From: JABAYQ01 sp049890095
GTDB taxonomy: Bacteria > Bacteroidota > Bacteroidia > Flavobacteriales > UBA7312
Direction: 5' to 3'
Length of the DNA stretch: 64,000 nucleotides
Assembly (NCBI GenBank): GCA_049890095.1
Contig: JBMHCD010000008.1
Location: forward strand, 1 to 64,000
Below, piece after piece: positions 41,041 to 49,687 of the stretch (position 1 is its first letter; each line of letters begins with the position of its first letter). Under the pieces are notes generated by a model. That model made no database searches. It saw only the letters and a list, made by a program, of their open reading frames with translations, and was not told where the DNA came from. The position numbers and the translations under genes were made by a program.

Positions 41041-41478
41041 ATGTTTTTATTAATTAAATCATATGAGTTGAACTGTATTGTTGAACTAACTTCAATAAAT
41101 GTAATACAGATTTTAGGAATGCTATTTTTAGCAGTTCTTTTTACACAGTCGGGATTAGATAAAGTGGTAGACTGGAATGGAAATTATTCTTGGTTAAAGG
41201 AGCACTTTTCCAAAAGTATTTTTAAAGATATTGTGAAGTTATTACTAGTTACAATAACCGTACTAGAATTGATTGCAGGAAGTTTAAGTCTAATTGGCGC
41301 TTTAATGATAATTGTTAATCAGTCGTTACAATTTGCATTTTTAGGAGTGTTATTCTCTTCCGTTTCGTTATTGGCATTATTTACAGGACAACGAATAGCC
41401 AAGGATTATGCAGGTGCATTTTCTTTAGTACCTTATTTTATACTTTGTTTGTTGTTGATGTATTTTATATCCTTATAG
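41041..41478 (+). CDS. DoxX-like integral membrane protein
   Basis: This 145-residue protein has four hydrophobic segments and the FTQSGLDKVVDWNGNYSWLKEHF signature of DoxX-related membrane proteins. Family members are linked to redox or sulfur chemistry, but no activity is established for this branch. It is convergent with the PUR gene (4-bp gap). The start at 41041 is the first ATG in frame; the first ~20 residues look unusual, and a later Met before the second segment is possible. Confidence 0.7.
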   Translation: MFLLIKSYELNCIVELTSINVIQILGMLFLAVLFTQSGLDKVVDWNGNYSWLKEHFSKSIFKDIVKLLLVTITVLELIAGSLSLIGALMIIVNQSLQFAFLGVLFSSVSLLALFTGQRIAKDYAGAFSLVPYFILCLLLMYFISL

Positions 41479-41482
41479 AGGC

Positions 41483-41827
41483 CTATATATCTTCGAAATT
41501 AATATCAGTAAAATTCTCTTCATCAGAAGATGTATTTTTATTTTCTGATTTTTTTTCGTTTTCAACTAGGGCTTGCTTTTTTTCTTCTACTATATAGTCA
41601 ATAGTGTCAGAGAGAGCATCTTTGAATTTTATGAAATCTTCTTTGTAAAGAAATAATTTGTGTTTTCGATAAAAGGGATTTCCTTCTTCATCAAAGGATC
41701 TTTTACTTTCGGTAATAGTAATGTAATATTCATTAGCTTTTGTTGCTTTGACATCAAAAAAATAGGTCCTTTTTCCTGCTCTTACTTGATTTGAGAATAT
41801 TTCATCTTGAATTTTTCGATCTTTCAT
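41483..41827 (-). CDS. PUR family DNA/RNA-binding protein (DUF3276)
   Basis: This 114-residue single PUR repeat protein matches the Bacteroidetes DUF3276 family: IFSNQVRAGKRTYFFDVKATKANEYYITITESKR then a KHKLFLYKEDFIKFKDAL helix. The C-terminal ~35 residues are acidic and low-complexity. Related Pur-alpha proteins bind purine-rich single-stranded nucleic acid. The cellular target in bacteria is not known. Confidence 0.9.
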   Translation of the reverse strand: MKDRKIQDEIFSNQVRAGKRTYFFDVKATKANEYYITITESKRSFDEEGNPFYRKHKLFLYKEDFIKFKDALSDTIDYIVEEKKQALVENEKKSENKNTSSDEENFTDINFEDI

Positions 41828-41884
41828 GTTTGGTTTTAACTTAATTTGTTACTCAAAACTAGTTAAAAAAAATTACATTCAAAA

Positions 41885-43648
41885 TTAGCTTGCAGATTGT
41901 TGTTTATTCATCTCATAATATAATCCTCTTAAAGATAATAATTCTTCGTGCGTTCCTTCTTCTTGAATGCTTCCATTGTCAAGCACTATGATTTTATCTA
42001 CATGTTTGATGGTTGAAATTCGATGACTAATTATGATGCTAGTTTTATCTTTACTTTCATATTTAATGTTTGACAGTATAATATCTTCTGTTTTAGTGTC
42101 TACAGCAGAAAGACAATCGTCAAAAATCAATATTTTTGGGTTTTTTATAAATGCACGTGCAATTGAAATTCTTTGTTTTTGACCACCAGATAGTGTAACT
42201 CCTCTTTCACCAATTTTTGTTTTGTATTTCAAAGGAAAATCTTCGATATTTTTGTGAATATTGGCTTTTTTTGCAGCCTCAATAATCATTGGATCATTCA
42301 TTTCAAATCTTAGTCCAAACGAAATATTGTTGCTAATTGTATCTGAGAAAAGAATTGTTTCTTGAGGAACATATCCTATCGAATGTCTCAGATCATATAA
42401 ATTTAAGGATTCAATTTTATGATTATCAATTAGTAAATCGCCTTGATCTGCTGAGATCAAACGACTTATTAGACTAGCAATTGTACTTTTTCCTGAGCCT
42501 GTTTTTCCTACTATAGCTAATGATTTACCTAAACCTAATGTAAAGCTTACATTTTTTAGAGCTGTTATACCAGTATCGGGATAAGTGTAAGTAATGTTTT
42601 TAAAAGTAATTTCTCCATTTATTTTGCTGGAGTTATTATTTTGATTTATTATTTGTGGCTTTGTTTTTAAAAATTCATTAATTCTTTTTTGAGAAGCTTC
42701 AGCTCTTTGTATAATGGATGTAACCCATCCAATTGAAGCCATGGGCCATGTTAGCATATTAACATATATGATAAATTCTGCAATATTTCCTGTTGTAATA
42801 TTACCTGCAATAGCTTCTTTTCCTCCGATGTATATAGTAAGTAATGTACTTAATCCAATCAATAATAGCATAAATGGAAAAAATAAGGCATTTGTTTTGG
42901 CAAGAGAGACATTCTTTTTTAGATAATCATTAGCTTCTTTTTCAAAGTGCATTGACTTAGATTTTTCATTACAAAACGATTTGATTATTCGAATTCCAGA
43001 AAAAGTTTCTTGTGAAAATGTGGATAGTTTTGATAATTGTATTTGTACTTTTTCACTTTTTTGATGTATAATTTTACTAATGTAAAAAATACTTATTGAC
43101 ATTATTGGTAAAGGGGCTAAAACAAATAAAGTTAGCTTTACATTGATGTTTAACATCGTATAAACAATTAATGTAAAAAGTGTAATTATATTTATTGGAT
43201 ACATTGTTGCTGGCCCAAGAAACATTCTTACTTTAGTAACATCTTCGCTTATTCTAGACATCAAATCTCCAGTATTATTTCTTTTGTAGAAAGTAAGATC
43301 TAATTTTTGATAATGGTCATAAATTTCATTTTTTAAATCGTATTCGATTAGCCTAGACATAACAATTATTGTTTGTCTCATAAAAAACATAAAAATACCT
43401 TTCAGAATTGCAAACAAAATAACCATTAAACCAAAAAATAGAAGTGATTGAGTTAACTCTGAATTGTCGAAAATAGATGAATTAGATGTTTGTGCAATAA
43501 TTGATTCTTTGGCCTTGTCAAAAGCCATTCGAGTGTATTTTGCTGGGTATAAAGCAAAGATATTTGAAATAATTACAAAGCATACACCAACGAAAAATCG
43601 TAGGCGATATTTTTTATAAAATTTCAATAAATATTTCAACTCATCCAT
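41885..43648 (-). CDS. ABC exporter, fused permease and ATPase
   Basis: This 587-residue half-transporter has six membrane helices in the first ~320 residues and an ATPase with Walker A GKTGSGKST, signature TLSGGQKQRISIARA and Walker B ILIFDDCLSAVD (Cys where most members have Glu-neighbouring Thr or Ala). It forms a homodimer or works with a partner, exporting a lipid, peptide or drug. DDLMSRISEDVTKVRMF-like and other MsbA/SmdA-type features are present, but the substrate cannot be named. Single gene, divergent from the amino-acid dehydrogenase. Confidence 0.9.
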   Translation of the reverse strand: MDELKYLLKFYKKYRLRFFVGVCFVIISNIFALYPAKYTRMAFDKAKESIIAQTSNSSIFDNSELTQSLLFFGLMVILFAILKGIFMFFMRQTIIVMSRLIEYDLKNEIYDHYQKLDLTFYKRNNTGDLMSRISEDVTKVRMFLGPATMYPINIITLFTLIVYTMLNINVKLTLFVLAPLPIMSISIFYISKIIHQKSEKVQIQLSKLSTFSQETFSGIRIIKSFCNEKSKSMHFEKEANDYLKKNVSLAKTNALFFPFMLLLIGLSTLLTIYIGGKEAIAGNITTGNIAEFIIYVNMLTWPMASIGWVTSIIQRAEASQKRINEFLKTKPQIINQNNNSSKINGEITFKNITYTYPDTGITALKNVSFTLGLGKSLAIVGKTGSGKSTIASLISRLISADQGDLLIDNHKIESLNLYDLRHSIGYVPQETILFSDTISNNISFGLRFEMNDPMIIEAAKKANIHKNIEDFPLKYKTKIGERGVTLSGGQKQRISIARAFIKNPKILIFDDCLSAVDTKTEDIILSNIKYESKDKTSIIISHRISTIKHVDKIIVLDNGSIQEEGTHEELLSLRGLYYEMNKQQSAS

Positions 43649-43663
43649 TTGATGAAATTTGGT

Positions 43664-43693
43664 TTGTAAGGGTGAAATAATTAATCTAAATTC
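43664..43693 (+). promoter_or_regulatory. Candidate promoter of the Leu/Glu-type dehydrogenase gene
   Basis: TTG (43664-43666), 19 nt, then TAAATTCG (43686-43693), one mismatch from TAnnTTTG. The spacing equals that of the two best promoters in the window (ffs and the sigma gene). It would give a leader of about 75 nt before the ATG at 43775. Confidence 0.42.
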
Positions 43694-43774
43694 GCAAGCG
43701 CTAAAAAAACTAAATTTTAATCGAGTTCAAAGGTAATGAACTTTCGTTCTCTTTAAACAAAATTGAATCGAAAT

Positions 43775-44863
43775 ATGGAAAGTGTTGAAAATAATGTAAT
43801 GTCATCAAGCAACTTTAAAATACTTGAAACAATGGTTGGCATGGAACATGAGCAAATTGTTTTTTGTCAAGATAATCAAACGGGTTTAAAAGCAATTATT
43901 GCAATTCATGATACTACTCTTGGTCCAGCATTAGGTGGTACCAGAATGTGGAATTATAATGATGAGCATGAGGCTATAAAAGATGTGTTAAGACTTTCTA
44001 GAGGAATGACATTTAAAGCAGCAGTAACAGGATTGTCGTTAGGTGGGGGAAAGGCTGTTATAATTGGTGATTCAAAAACTCAGAAAACCGAAGCCTTAAT
44101 GAGAAGATTTGGTCAATTTGTTGATAGTTTAGGAGGTAAATATATCACGGCCGAAGATGTTGGTATGAGTGCTGAAGATATGAGATTTGTTAAATTGGAG
44201 ACAGATCATGTTACAGGTATTCCAGTCGAAATGGGTGGAGGTGGAGATCCATCTCCTGTAACGGCTTATGGTGTTTACATGGGAATAAAAGCTTCAGCAA
44301 AGTTTAAATGGGGTTCCGATAATTTGGCCGGTAGAATTGTTGTGGTTCAGGGTGTAGGGCATGTGGGAGAAAATTTAGTTAAGCATTTAACTGAGGAAGG
44401 TGCTCATGTTAAAATTAATGATATAAATGAAGAAAATTTAGCTAGAGTTTCTCAAATGTATAATGCTGAAATTATTGATAGTAAAGATGTATATGAAACG
44501 GAGATGGATATTTATGCTCCGTGTGCATTGGGTGCTACTGTTAATGATCAAACCATTCCTTTGCTTAATTGTGAAATTATTGCAGGAGCGGCTAATAATC
44601 AACTTGAAGACGAAGTCCGTCACTCCGAAATGTTAAAAGATAAAGGTATTGTATATGCTCCTGATTTTTTAATTAATGCTGGTGGATTAATCAATGTTTA
44701 CTCTGAGTTAAACGGCTACAATAGAGAAAATGCATTGAATCAAACCAAAAGAATTTTTGATACTACATACAAAATTCTTGAGTTAGCTAAAAGTGAAAAT
44801 ATTTCGGCACATAGTGCAGCCTTAAAGCTTGCAAAAGACAATATAAATTCAATTAATAACTAA
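43775..44863 (+). CDS. Leu/Glu/Phe/Val dehydrogenase (probable leucine dehydrogenase)
   Basis: This 362-residue enzyme oxidatively deaminates a branched-chain or related amino acid with NAD+. ALGGTRMW, TGLSLGGGKAVIIGD (catalytic Lys), the ITAEDVGMSAEDM loop with catalytic Asp, VVQGVGHVGENLV (NAD fold) and AGAANNQL are visible. The length and GGxxNG-like end match leucine dehydrogenase rather than hexameric glutamate dehydrogenase (~450). I use ATG 43775 over an upstream TTG (43763). nusB follows after 7 nt. Exact amino-acid preference is inferred. Confidence 0.9.
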   Translation: MESVENNVMSSSNFKILETMVGMEHEQIVFCQDNQTGLKAIIAIHDTTLGPALGGTRMWNYNDEHEAIKDVLRLSRGMTFKAAVTGLSLGGGKAVIIGDSKTQKTEALMRRFGQFVDSLGGKYITAEDVGMSAEDMRFVKLETDHVTGIPVEMGGGGDPSPVTAYGVYMGIKASAKFKWGSDNLAGRIVVVQGVGHVGENLVKHLTEEGAHVKINDINEENLARVSQMYNAEIIDSKDVYETEMDIYAPCALGATVNDQTIPLLNCEIIAGAANNQLEDEVRHSEMLKDKGIVYAPDFLINAGGLINVYSELNGYNRENALNQTKRIFDTTYKILELAKSENISAHSAALKLAKDNINSINN

Positions 44864-44870
44864 TCGGTAG

Positions 44871-45806
44871 ATGTTAAATAGAAGGCATTTAAGAATAAAA
44901 GTGCTACAATTTTTATACTCCTGGAATAATTCTTCTAGCAGAGACTTGGTGAAATTTGAAAAAGAATTTTTAAAATCTCTCACTAAAATCGAAGAGCTTT
45001 ATTACATTTTGTATTTATATGTTTTTGAAATTCGTGATTATGCTAATAATCACATTGAAGATTCAAAACACAAAAAATTACCAACGAAGTCTGACTTGTC
45101 TCCAAACACTAAATTTGTTGACAATCTTTTTTTAAAACACCTTACAGAGGAAACTTCCTTGATGAATTCGATTTCTCATTTTAAATTATCGTTTGCTGAT
45201 CAGCAGCATATGATAAAAGAAATTTATTTTGAAATAACAAAATTGCCCGATTATCAAGATTATTTAAATAGTGATCAGATTACTTTTGAATCGGATAAAA
45301 AATTCATTTCAAAATTAATTTCCAAACATTTAGTGAATATGAATCTTTTTCAAGATTACCTGAATGACAAAGAAATTTTTTGGGAAGATGACTTGCCGTT
45401 TGTTACTAGTATGGTTGTCAAAACAATTAAAGAATCATCTTTGGATGAAACTAAATTTTTAAGCCTTTTTAAAGACGATTTAGAGAAAAAATTTGCAATT
45501 GATTTATTTAGGTTTTCTATTGTAAATTCTGAACGTTTTTCAGATTTAATTTCTGAAAAAATTAAAAACTGGGAATTAGATAGGGTAGCCCAAATGGATT
45601 TAATTTTAATGCAAATGGCATTGACTGAAATGCTTGAAATGCCTACAATCCCTCTAAAAGTTACCATTAATGAGTATTTAGAGCTTGCTAAATATTATAG
45701 CACTCAAAAAAGTAAAAACTTTGTTAATGGTATTTTAGATACATTAAAAAATGAATTATTGAAAGAGGGATTAATTAAAAAATCAGGTAGAGGTCTATTA
45801 GAATAA
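44871..45806 (+). CDS. nusB: Transcription antitermination protein NusB, long form
   Basis: This 311-residue protein is twice the length of E. coli NusB (139). The C-terminal ~130 residues hold the NusB fold (WELDRVAQMDLILMQMALTEM, IPLKVTINEYLELAKYYSTQKSKNFVNGILDTL). The N-terminal part starts MLNRRHLRIKVLQFLYSW, also NusB-like, and continues as a helical region. This long form is normal for Bacteroidetes. NusB with S10 binds boxA RNA in rRNA antitermination. Confidence 0.92.
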   Translation: MLNRRHLRIKVLQFLYSWNNSSSRDLVKFEKEFLKSLTKIEELYYILYLYVFEIRDYANNHIEDSKHKKLPTKSDLSPNTKFVDNLFLKHLTEETSLMNSISHFKLSFADQQHMIKEIYFEITKLPDYQDYLNSDQITFESDKKFISKLISKHLVNMNLFQDYLNDKEIFWEDDLPFVTSMVVKTIKESSLDETKFLSLFKDDLEKKFAIDLFRFSIVNSERFSDLISEKIKNWELDRVAQMDLILMQMALTEMLEMPTIPLKVTINEYLELAKYYSTQKSKNFVNGILDTLKNELLKEGLIKKSGRGLLE

Positions 45807-45811
45807 TTTTA

Positions 45812-45819
45812 TAAATTTG
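45812..45819 (+). promoter_or_regulatory. -7 box of the DUF1573-yajC genes
   Basis: TAAATTTG matches TAnnTTTG 27 nt before the DUF1573 ATG, giving a ~22-nt leader. It is right behind the nusB stop, so the downstream pair may be expressed separately from nusB. Confidence 0.45.
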
Positions 45820-45846
45820 TTAGTAATTAATCTTATACACATTAAA

Positions 45847-46305
45847 ATGAAAAAAATATTTATACCTATTTTTTCTTTAATAGTTCTTGCATCTTGTCAA
45901 GATGCTGCTAAAAAAGTTGAACCACAACTTTCTACTGATCTAGTAAAAAATCAGAAAACAGCTGTTGAAGATAAAAATGCAACTGCAAAGGGCCCTGAAT
46001 TTACTTTTGTTAAAGAAGTACATGATTTTGGTACACTTGTTGATGGAGAAAAAGTAGCTTATTCTTTTGTTTTTACAAATACAGGAGATGCACCACTAAT
46101 AATTAGTAATGCTAAAGGTTCATGTGGGTGTACTGTTCCAAACTGGCCTAGAGACCCAATTGCTGTTGGTGAGAAAGGAACTATTGATGTTTCTTTTAAT
46201 AGTTCAGGTAGACAAGGTGTGCAAAGTAAAAATGTTACACTAACTGCAAATACAACTCCCAATAGAAAAATTTTAAAAATTAAATCGGAAGTAATTTCAA
46301 AATAA
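45847..46305 (+). CDS. DUF1573 lipoprotein
   Basis: This 152-residue protein has a lipoprotein signal with lipobox LASC (IVLASCQDAAKK) and a DUF1573 immunoglobulin-like domain: FVKEVHDFGTLVDGEKVAYSFVFTNTGDAPLIISNAKGSCGCTVP. I use ATG 45847; an upstream in-frame start would put ten extra residues before the signal peptide. DUF1573 proteins are abundant in Bacteroidetes and lie in the periplasm or outer membrane; the role is unknown. yajC follows after 3 nt. Confidence 0.88.
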   Translation: MKKIFIPIFSLIVLASCQDAAKKVEPQLSTDLVKNQKTAVEDKNATAKGPEFTFVKEVHDFGTLVDGEKVAYSFVFTNTGDAPLIISNAKGSCGCTVPNWPRDPIAVGEKGTIDVSFNSSGRQGVQSKNVTLTANTTPNRKILKIKSEVISK

Positions 46306-46308
46306 ACT

Positions 46309-46617
46309 ATGATACATACTATATTTTTACAAGCTAGCTCTGGAGAGGGAGGACAACCATTAGTATTTTTTGTTTTGGTTTTTGCTGTGTTTTGGTTCTT
46401 TATGATCAGACCGCAAGTGAAAAAACAAAAAGAAGAAAGAAAGTTTAGAGAAGCCATACAAAAAGGAGATAAAGTAATTACAACTGGAGGTATTCATGCT
46501 AAAGTCGTTGAAGTACACGATTCTAAAGTAAAGCTTGACATTGCCGAAGGGATTAAAATAACGGTTGAAAAAACTGCTTTAACCCCTATGGATCCAAAAA
46601 AACCAGAAAAAAAATAA
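46309..46617 (+). CDS. yajC: Preprotein translocase accessory subunit YajC
   Basis: This 102-residue protein has one N-terminal membrane helix (LVFFVLVFAVFWFFMIRPQ) and the family motif RPQVKKQKEERKFREAIQKGDKVITTGGIHAKV. It associates with SecDF/YidC in the inner membrane. The start ATG lies 3 nt after the DUF1573 stop. A strong terminator follows. Confidence 0.95.
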   Translation: MIHTIFLQASSGEGGQPLVFFVLVFAVFWFFMIRPQVKKQKEERKFREAIQKGDKVITTGGIHAKVVEVHDSKVKLDIAEGIKITVEKTALTPMDPKKPEKK

Positions 46618-46632
46618 AAAGATTAAATTTAT

Positions 46633-46656
46633 AACGGGCTTATGCCCGTTTTTTTT
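46633..46656 (+). terminator. Rho-independent terminator after yajC
   Basis: AACGGGC/GCCCGTT (46633-46639 with 46644-46650) with loop TTAT is followed by a T run to 46656, 15 nt past the yajC stop. The GC-rich stem makes it the strongest terminator by eye in the window. The YbbR gene starts 5 nt later. Confidence 0.9.
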
Positions 46657-46661
46657 GGTTT

Positions 46662-47648
46662 ATGCTACATCATTTAAAGTTTATATTTTTAAAGATTATT
46701 GATTTTTTAAAAATTGAAAGGAAGTATTTTCCAGTATTTCTTTTTTTAGTTAGTCTTTCAACTTTGTTTTGGGTGTTGACAGTTTTGTCTAAGGAATATA
46801 CTTCTGTAGTTAGTTATAATGTAAAATTTGTTGACTTGCCAGAAAAGAAAATGATTGCAGAAGAAAAAAAGGTTAATTTACAGTTACAAGTTATAGCACC
46901 TGGTTTTACAATTTTAGCTCACAAACTAATGTTTCAGCCAGACATAGAACTTTCTGTTTCTGGTTTTATTCCTCAAAAAAAAGGAAAATTTTGGAATTAT
47001 TTCTGGCTAGGAAAACAATCACTTTCTGAAGTTCAGGATCTTTTACCAACAAAAATGCAGCTGCTTCATATTCAACCCAATAGAATTGATTTATTGTTGG
47101 ATGAAAAGTCAGAACGGACTGTAAACGTCAAGCTTGTTTCAGATTTTAAATTTGAACCTATGTTTAGACAGAAAGGGGAAGTTATCTTGAATCCTTCAAG
47201 CATAACTATTTCTGGTCCAAGGGAGATAGTAAATCTTATTGATGAGGTTGACACTGAGCTAGTAAGCTATTCAAATATCAATTCTGACATTGAGCAATCT
47301 GTTTCTTTAGCCCCAATAAATTTATTAGATATTTCTTCTTCTGAAAACATTATAAATTGGAAATTAGAAGTTGAGCAGTTTACGGAAGGTAATATAACTT
47401 TACCAATCAAATGTAAGAATATACCTAGAGGGTATTTTGTAAAATTATTTCCGGACAATGTTCGCTTAGAATATTTGGTGTCATTAAATAATTTTGATTT
47501 CATAAAACCATCAAGTTTTAATGTTTCGGTTACAATGAATCAAGAATACAATCGTCTTGATGTTCAATTGGATGAAAAATCTGATTTTGTAGAAAATGTT
47601 AGAATAATTCCTTCAAAAGTTGAATACGTTTTAATTAAAGATAACTGA
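46662..47648 (+). CDS. YbbR-like domain protein
   Basis: This 328-residue protein has one membrane helix near residues 20-42 (YFPVFLFLVSLSTLFWVLTVLS) and an extracytoplasmic part with YbbR-type beta repeats, e.g. ITISGPREIVNLIDEVDT. In Firmicutes the YbbR protein CdaR regulates the cyclic-di-AMP synthase; no cdaA gene is in this window, and the flavobacterial order is yajC-YbbR-coaE. The ATG is 5 nt past the yajC terminator, and coaE overlaps its stop by 1 nt. Confidence 0.82.
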   Translation: MLHHLKFIFLKIIDFLKIERKYFPVFLFLVSLSTLFWVLTVLSKEYTSVVSYNVKFVDLPEKKMIAEEKKVNLQLQVIAPGFTILAHKLMFQPDIELSVSGFIPQKKGKFWNYFWLGKQSLSEVQDLLPTKMQLLHIQPNRIDLLLDEKSERTVNVKLVSDFKFEPMFRQKGEVILNPSSITISGPREIVNLIDEVDTELVSYSNINSDIEQSVSLAPINLLDISSSENIINWKLEVEQFTEGNITLPIKCKNIPRGYFVKLFPDNVRLEYLVSLNNFDFIKPSSFNVSVTMNQEYNRLDVQLDEKSDFVENVRIIPSKVEYVLIKDN

Positions 47649-48235
47649 TGAAAAAAGTTGGGCTGACAGGAAATATTGGAAGTGGCAAAACTACTATTTC
47701 AAAGTTTTTTAAGATTCTAAATATTCCAGTTTTTAATTCAGATCTTGTTTCAAAACAAATTTTAATCGAAAACCAAGATATTAAATTTAAAATTGAAGAT
47801 ATTTTCGGATCAAATTCTTATGATGGAAAAAAACTAAATACATCTTATATTGCTCAAATTGTATTTAACGATAAAGAAACGCTTAAACAGCTAAACCAAA
47901 TTATACACCCTTTGGTACAACAAAGCTTTGAGCATTGGAGTGAAAGAAATAAAAATTATCCTTATTTAATCAAAGAAGCAGCCATATTGTTTGAAAGCAA
48001 TAGCTATAAAAAACTCGATAAGATTATTTGTGTTACTGCACCAGATGAATTAAGAATTGGGAGAATCATTAAAAGAAATGGTTTAAGTAGAACTCAAGTT
48101 TTACAAAGAATGAATAATCAAATGAACCAATTTAAAAAAGCCAAATTGTCAGATTATGTTATTCAAAACGATCATCAATGTTTACTTACTACTCAAGTGT
48201 TAGATATTCATGATGATTTATTGAAGAATATCTAA
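47648..48235 (+). CDS. coaE: Dephospho-CoA kinase
   Basis: This 195-residue P-loop kinase catalyses the last step of coenzyme A synthesis. KVGLTGNIGSGKTTISKFF, FNSDLVSKQIL, IHPLVQQSF and KEAAILFESN are standard. The ATG overlaps the upstream stop (ATGA), so translation is coupled. The 3' end overlaps the convergent YrdC gene by 18 nt. Confidence 0.96.
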   Translation: MKKVGLTGNIGSGKTTISKFFKILNIPVFNSDLVSKQILIENQDIKFKIEDIFGSNSYDGKKLNTSYIAQIVFNDKETLKQLNQIIHPLVQQSFEHWSERNKNYPYLIKEAAILFESNSYKKLDKIICVTAPDELRIGRIIKRNGLSRTQVLQRMNNQMNQFKKAKLSDYVIQNDHQCLLTTQVLDIHDDLLKNI

Positions 48236-48835
48236 ATCTCCTAAGCCCTCACGTACAACTTTTACATTATCATTAGTAAAATCAATTACGGTAGATGGAA
48301 TAATATTCCCTATACCGCCATTTATAATAATATCAACTTCGTTTTTATATTTTTCGTGTATGTAGTAGGGGTCTGTATTTTCTTCTAAAAAATCAGTTTC
48401 AACAAGTGATGTTGTAAGTAAAGGATTTTTAAGTTGATTTACTATTTGAAGTGGAATTTGATGATTTGGAATTCTGATACCAATCGATTTTTTTTTTGTC
48501 TTGAAAAGTTTAGGAATATTTGCATTAGCTTTTAAAATAAATGTAAATGGTCCAGGTAAAGCTCTTTTTATGATTTTATATGTTGCTCTATTAATGGGTA
48601 GAGCATAGTCAGAAATGTGAGACAAATCATGACAAATAAAAGAGAAATTTTGTTTTTTAAGATCTATATTTTTGATTTTAGCAACTCGTTCAACAGCTTT
48701 CGGTTGAAAAATATCACATCCTAATCCATAAATGGTGTCAGTAGGATAAATAATCGTTCCGCCATCTTTAAGACATTCTATAACAGTTGCAATACCTCTA
48801 GGGTTAGGATTATCTGGATGAATGTCAATTAACAT
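48218..48835 (-). CDS. Sua5/YciO/YrdC family protein, copy 2
   Basis: This 205-residue YrdC-fold protein has DGGTIIYPTDTIYGLGCDIFQ, LPGPFTFILKAN and SIGIRIPNHQIP. It resembles the YciO branch rather than the TsaC branch, and the other copy (20913) lies with tRNA genes. Some YciO members can make threonylcarbamoyl-AMP in vitro but are not the main synthase. It overlaps coaE on the other strand and the aldolase start frame by 7 nt. Confidence 0.85.
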   Translation of the reverse strand: MLIDIHPDNPNPRGIATVIECLKDGGTIIYPTDTIYGLGCDIFQPKAVERVAKIKNIDLKKQNFSFICHDLSHISDYALPINRATYKIIKRALPGPFTFILKANANIPKLFKTKKKSIGIRIPNHQIPLQIVNQLKNPLLTTSLVETDFLEENTDPYYIHEKYKNEVDIIINGGIGNIIPSTVIDFTNDNVKVVREGLGDLDILQ

Positions 48836-49475
48836 TTTTTATGATCTAATAAAAATTTAGCTAAGCCCTCGTCAGTTAGAGGGTGATTAAACATTTCTAA
48901 TAAAATATTTAGAGGAGTTGTTACTACATCAGCACCAGACTTAATACATTCCACAATATGATTTGTGTTTCTGATAGATGCAGCTAAGAGTTTTGTATTG
49001 AAATTATAATATTTGTAAGCCTGTGCAATATTTGACACCAACTCAATACCATTTAAGCCGTTATCTTCTAATCTGCCTACAAAAGGCGAAACATAAGTTG
49101 CTCCAGCTTTTGCTGCAATGATAGCTTGTTCTAAAGAAAACACTAAAGTACAGTTAGTTTTAATATTATTTTTACAAAGATGATTTATAGCCTTTATACC
49201 ATCCTTTATCATTGGTATTTTAACTACGATTTGAGGATGAATTTTGGATAGTTCTAAACTTTCATTAATAATATCATCATAAGTAGTAGAAATAACTTCA
49301 ACACTAACATCACCACTAACCAAATTACAAATTTTATGATAATGATTTAATATTTTTTTTTTGCTATACCTTCTTTGTACATTAATGAAGGATTTGTAGT
49401 AATTCCGTCAAGAATACCAAGGGATTGTGCCTTTTTGATTTGATTTAAATTTGCGGTGTCTAGAAATAGTTGCAT
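48829..49475 (-). CDS. Fructose-6-phosphate aldolase / small transaldolase, frameshifted at a 10-A run
   Basis: The gene encodes the ~215-residue TalC/FSA family class I aldolase. The N-terminus reads MQLFLDTANLNQIKKAQSL then GILDGITTNPSLM from ATG 49475. The catalytic Lys lies in IVVKIPMIKDG and family motifs TNCTLVFSLEQA, AGATYVSPFVGR and HPLTDEGLAKFL follow. At 49353-49362 (plus-strand T10) the frame breaks: ten A give an immediate stop, while eight or eleven would continue into ILNHYHKICNLVSGDV. Total length (647 nt) is one short of a codon multiple. Either the base count in the assembly is wrong, transcriptional slippage restores the frame, or the gene is broken. Restricted to a TTG start at 49323 the enzyme would lack its first strand and Asp. 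Confidence 0.85.
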
Positions 49476-49498
49476 AAACCATAAAGATAATAAAAAAT

Positions 49499-49594
49499 GG
49501 GCAAGCTACTTACATCGCACCGCTCAACCACCTACCCTTGCTACCTTCCGATCCTGGGGGAGTTCAGCAGGAGCTGGTCGTGTAAGACTTGCCC
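49499..49594 (-). ncRNA. ffs: Signal recognition particle RNA (small, bacterial type)
   Basis: The minus strand carries a ~96-nt SRP RNA. The ends pair as GGGCAAG with CTTGCCC. The conserved apical domain reads CAGGATCGGAAGGTAGCAAG, with the GGAA tetraloop and the A/C symmetric loop that bind Ffh. A further CTCCTGCTGAACTCCCCC segment is standard. It has its own strong promoter (49599-49628). A plus-strand frame across it is spurious. Confidence 0.93.
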
Positions 49595-49598
49595 GGTG

Positions 49599-49628
49599 CA
49601 AATATAAAGCAATTCATTTCTTTTACAA
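49599..49628 (-). promoter_or_regulatory. Promoter of the SRP RNA gene (TTG - 19 nt - TATATTTG)
   Basis: On the minus strand TTG (49626-49628), 19 nt and TATATTTG (49599-49606) form a textbook Bacteroidetes promoter. Only four bases (CACC) separate the box from the first paired G of the RNA (49594). Because the RNA start can be deduced from its terminal helix, this gives an internal estimate that transcription starts about 5 nt past the box. Confidence 0.75.
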
Positions 49629-49660
49629 TTATTTTTTATTCATTTATATTAAGGATTATA

Positions 49661-49668
49661 TATATTTG
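49661..49668 (+). promoter_or_regulatory. -7 box of the DUF4199-GT2 genes
   Basis: TATATTTG (full match) lies 19 nt before the DUF4199 ATG at 49688, divergent from the ffs promoter, with ~33 bp between the two elements' upstream edges. The preceding -33 region has no clear TTG. Confidence 0.5.
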
Positions 49669-49687
49669 TGGCAAACCTTATGAAATT

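Noticed and set aside
46059..46457. A 132-residue minus-strand frame over DUF1573 and yajC
   Set aside because: It is antisense to two well-supported genes and has no recognisable family.
49456..49683. A plus-strand 75-residue reading frame
   Set aside because: It lies across the SRP RNA gene and the 5' end of the aldolase on the other strand and resembles no protein.
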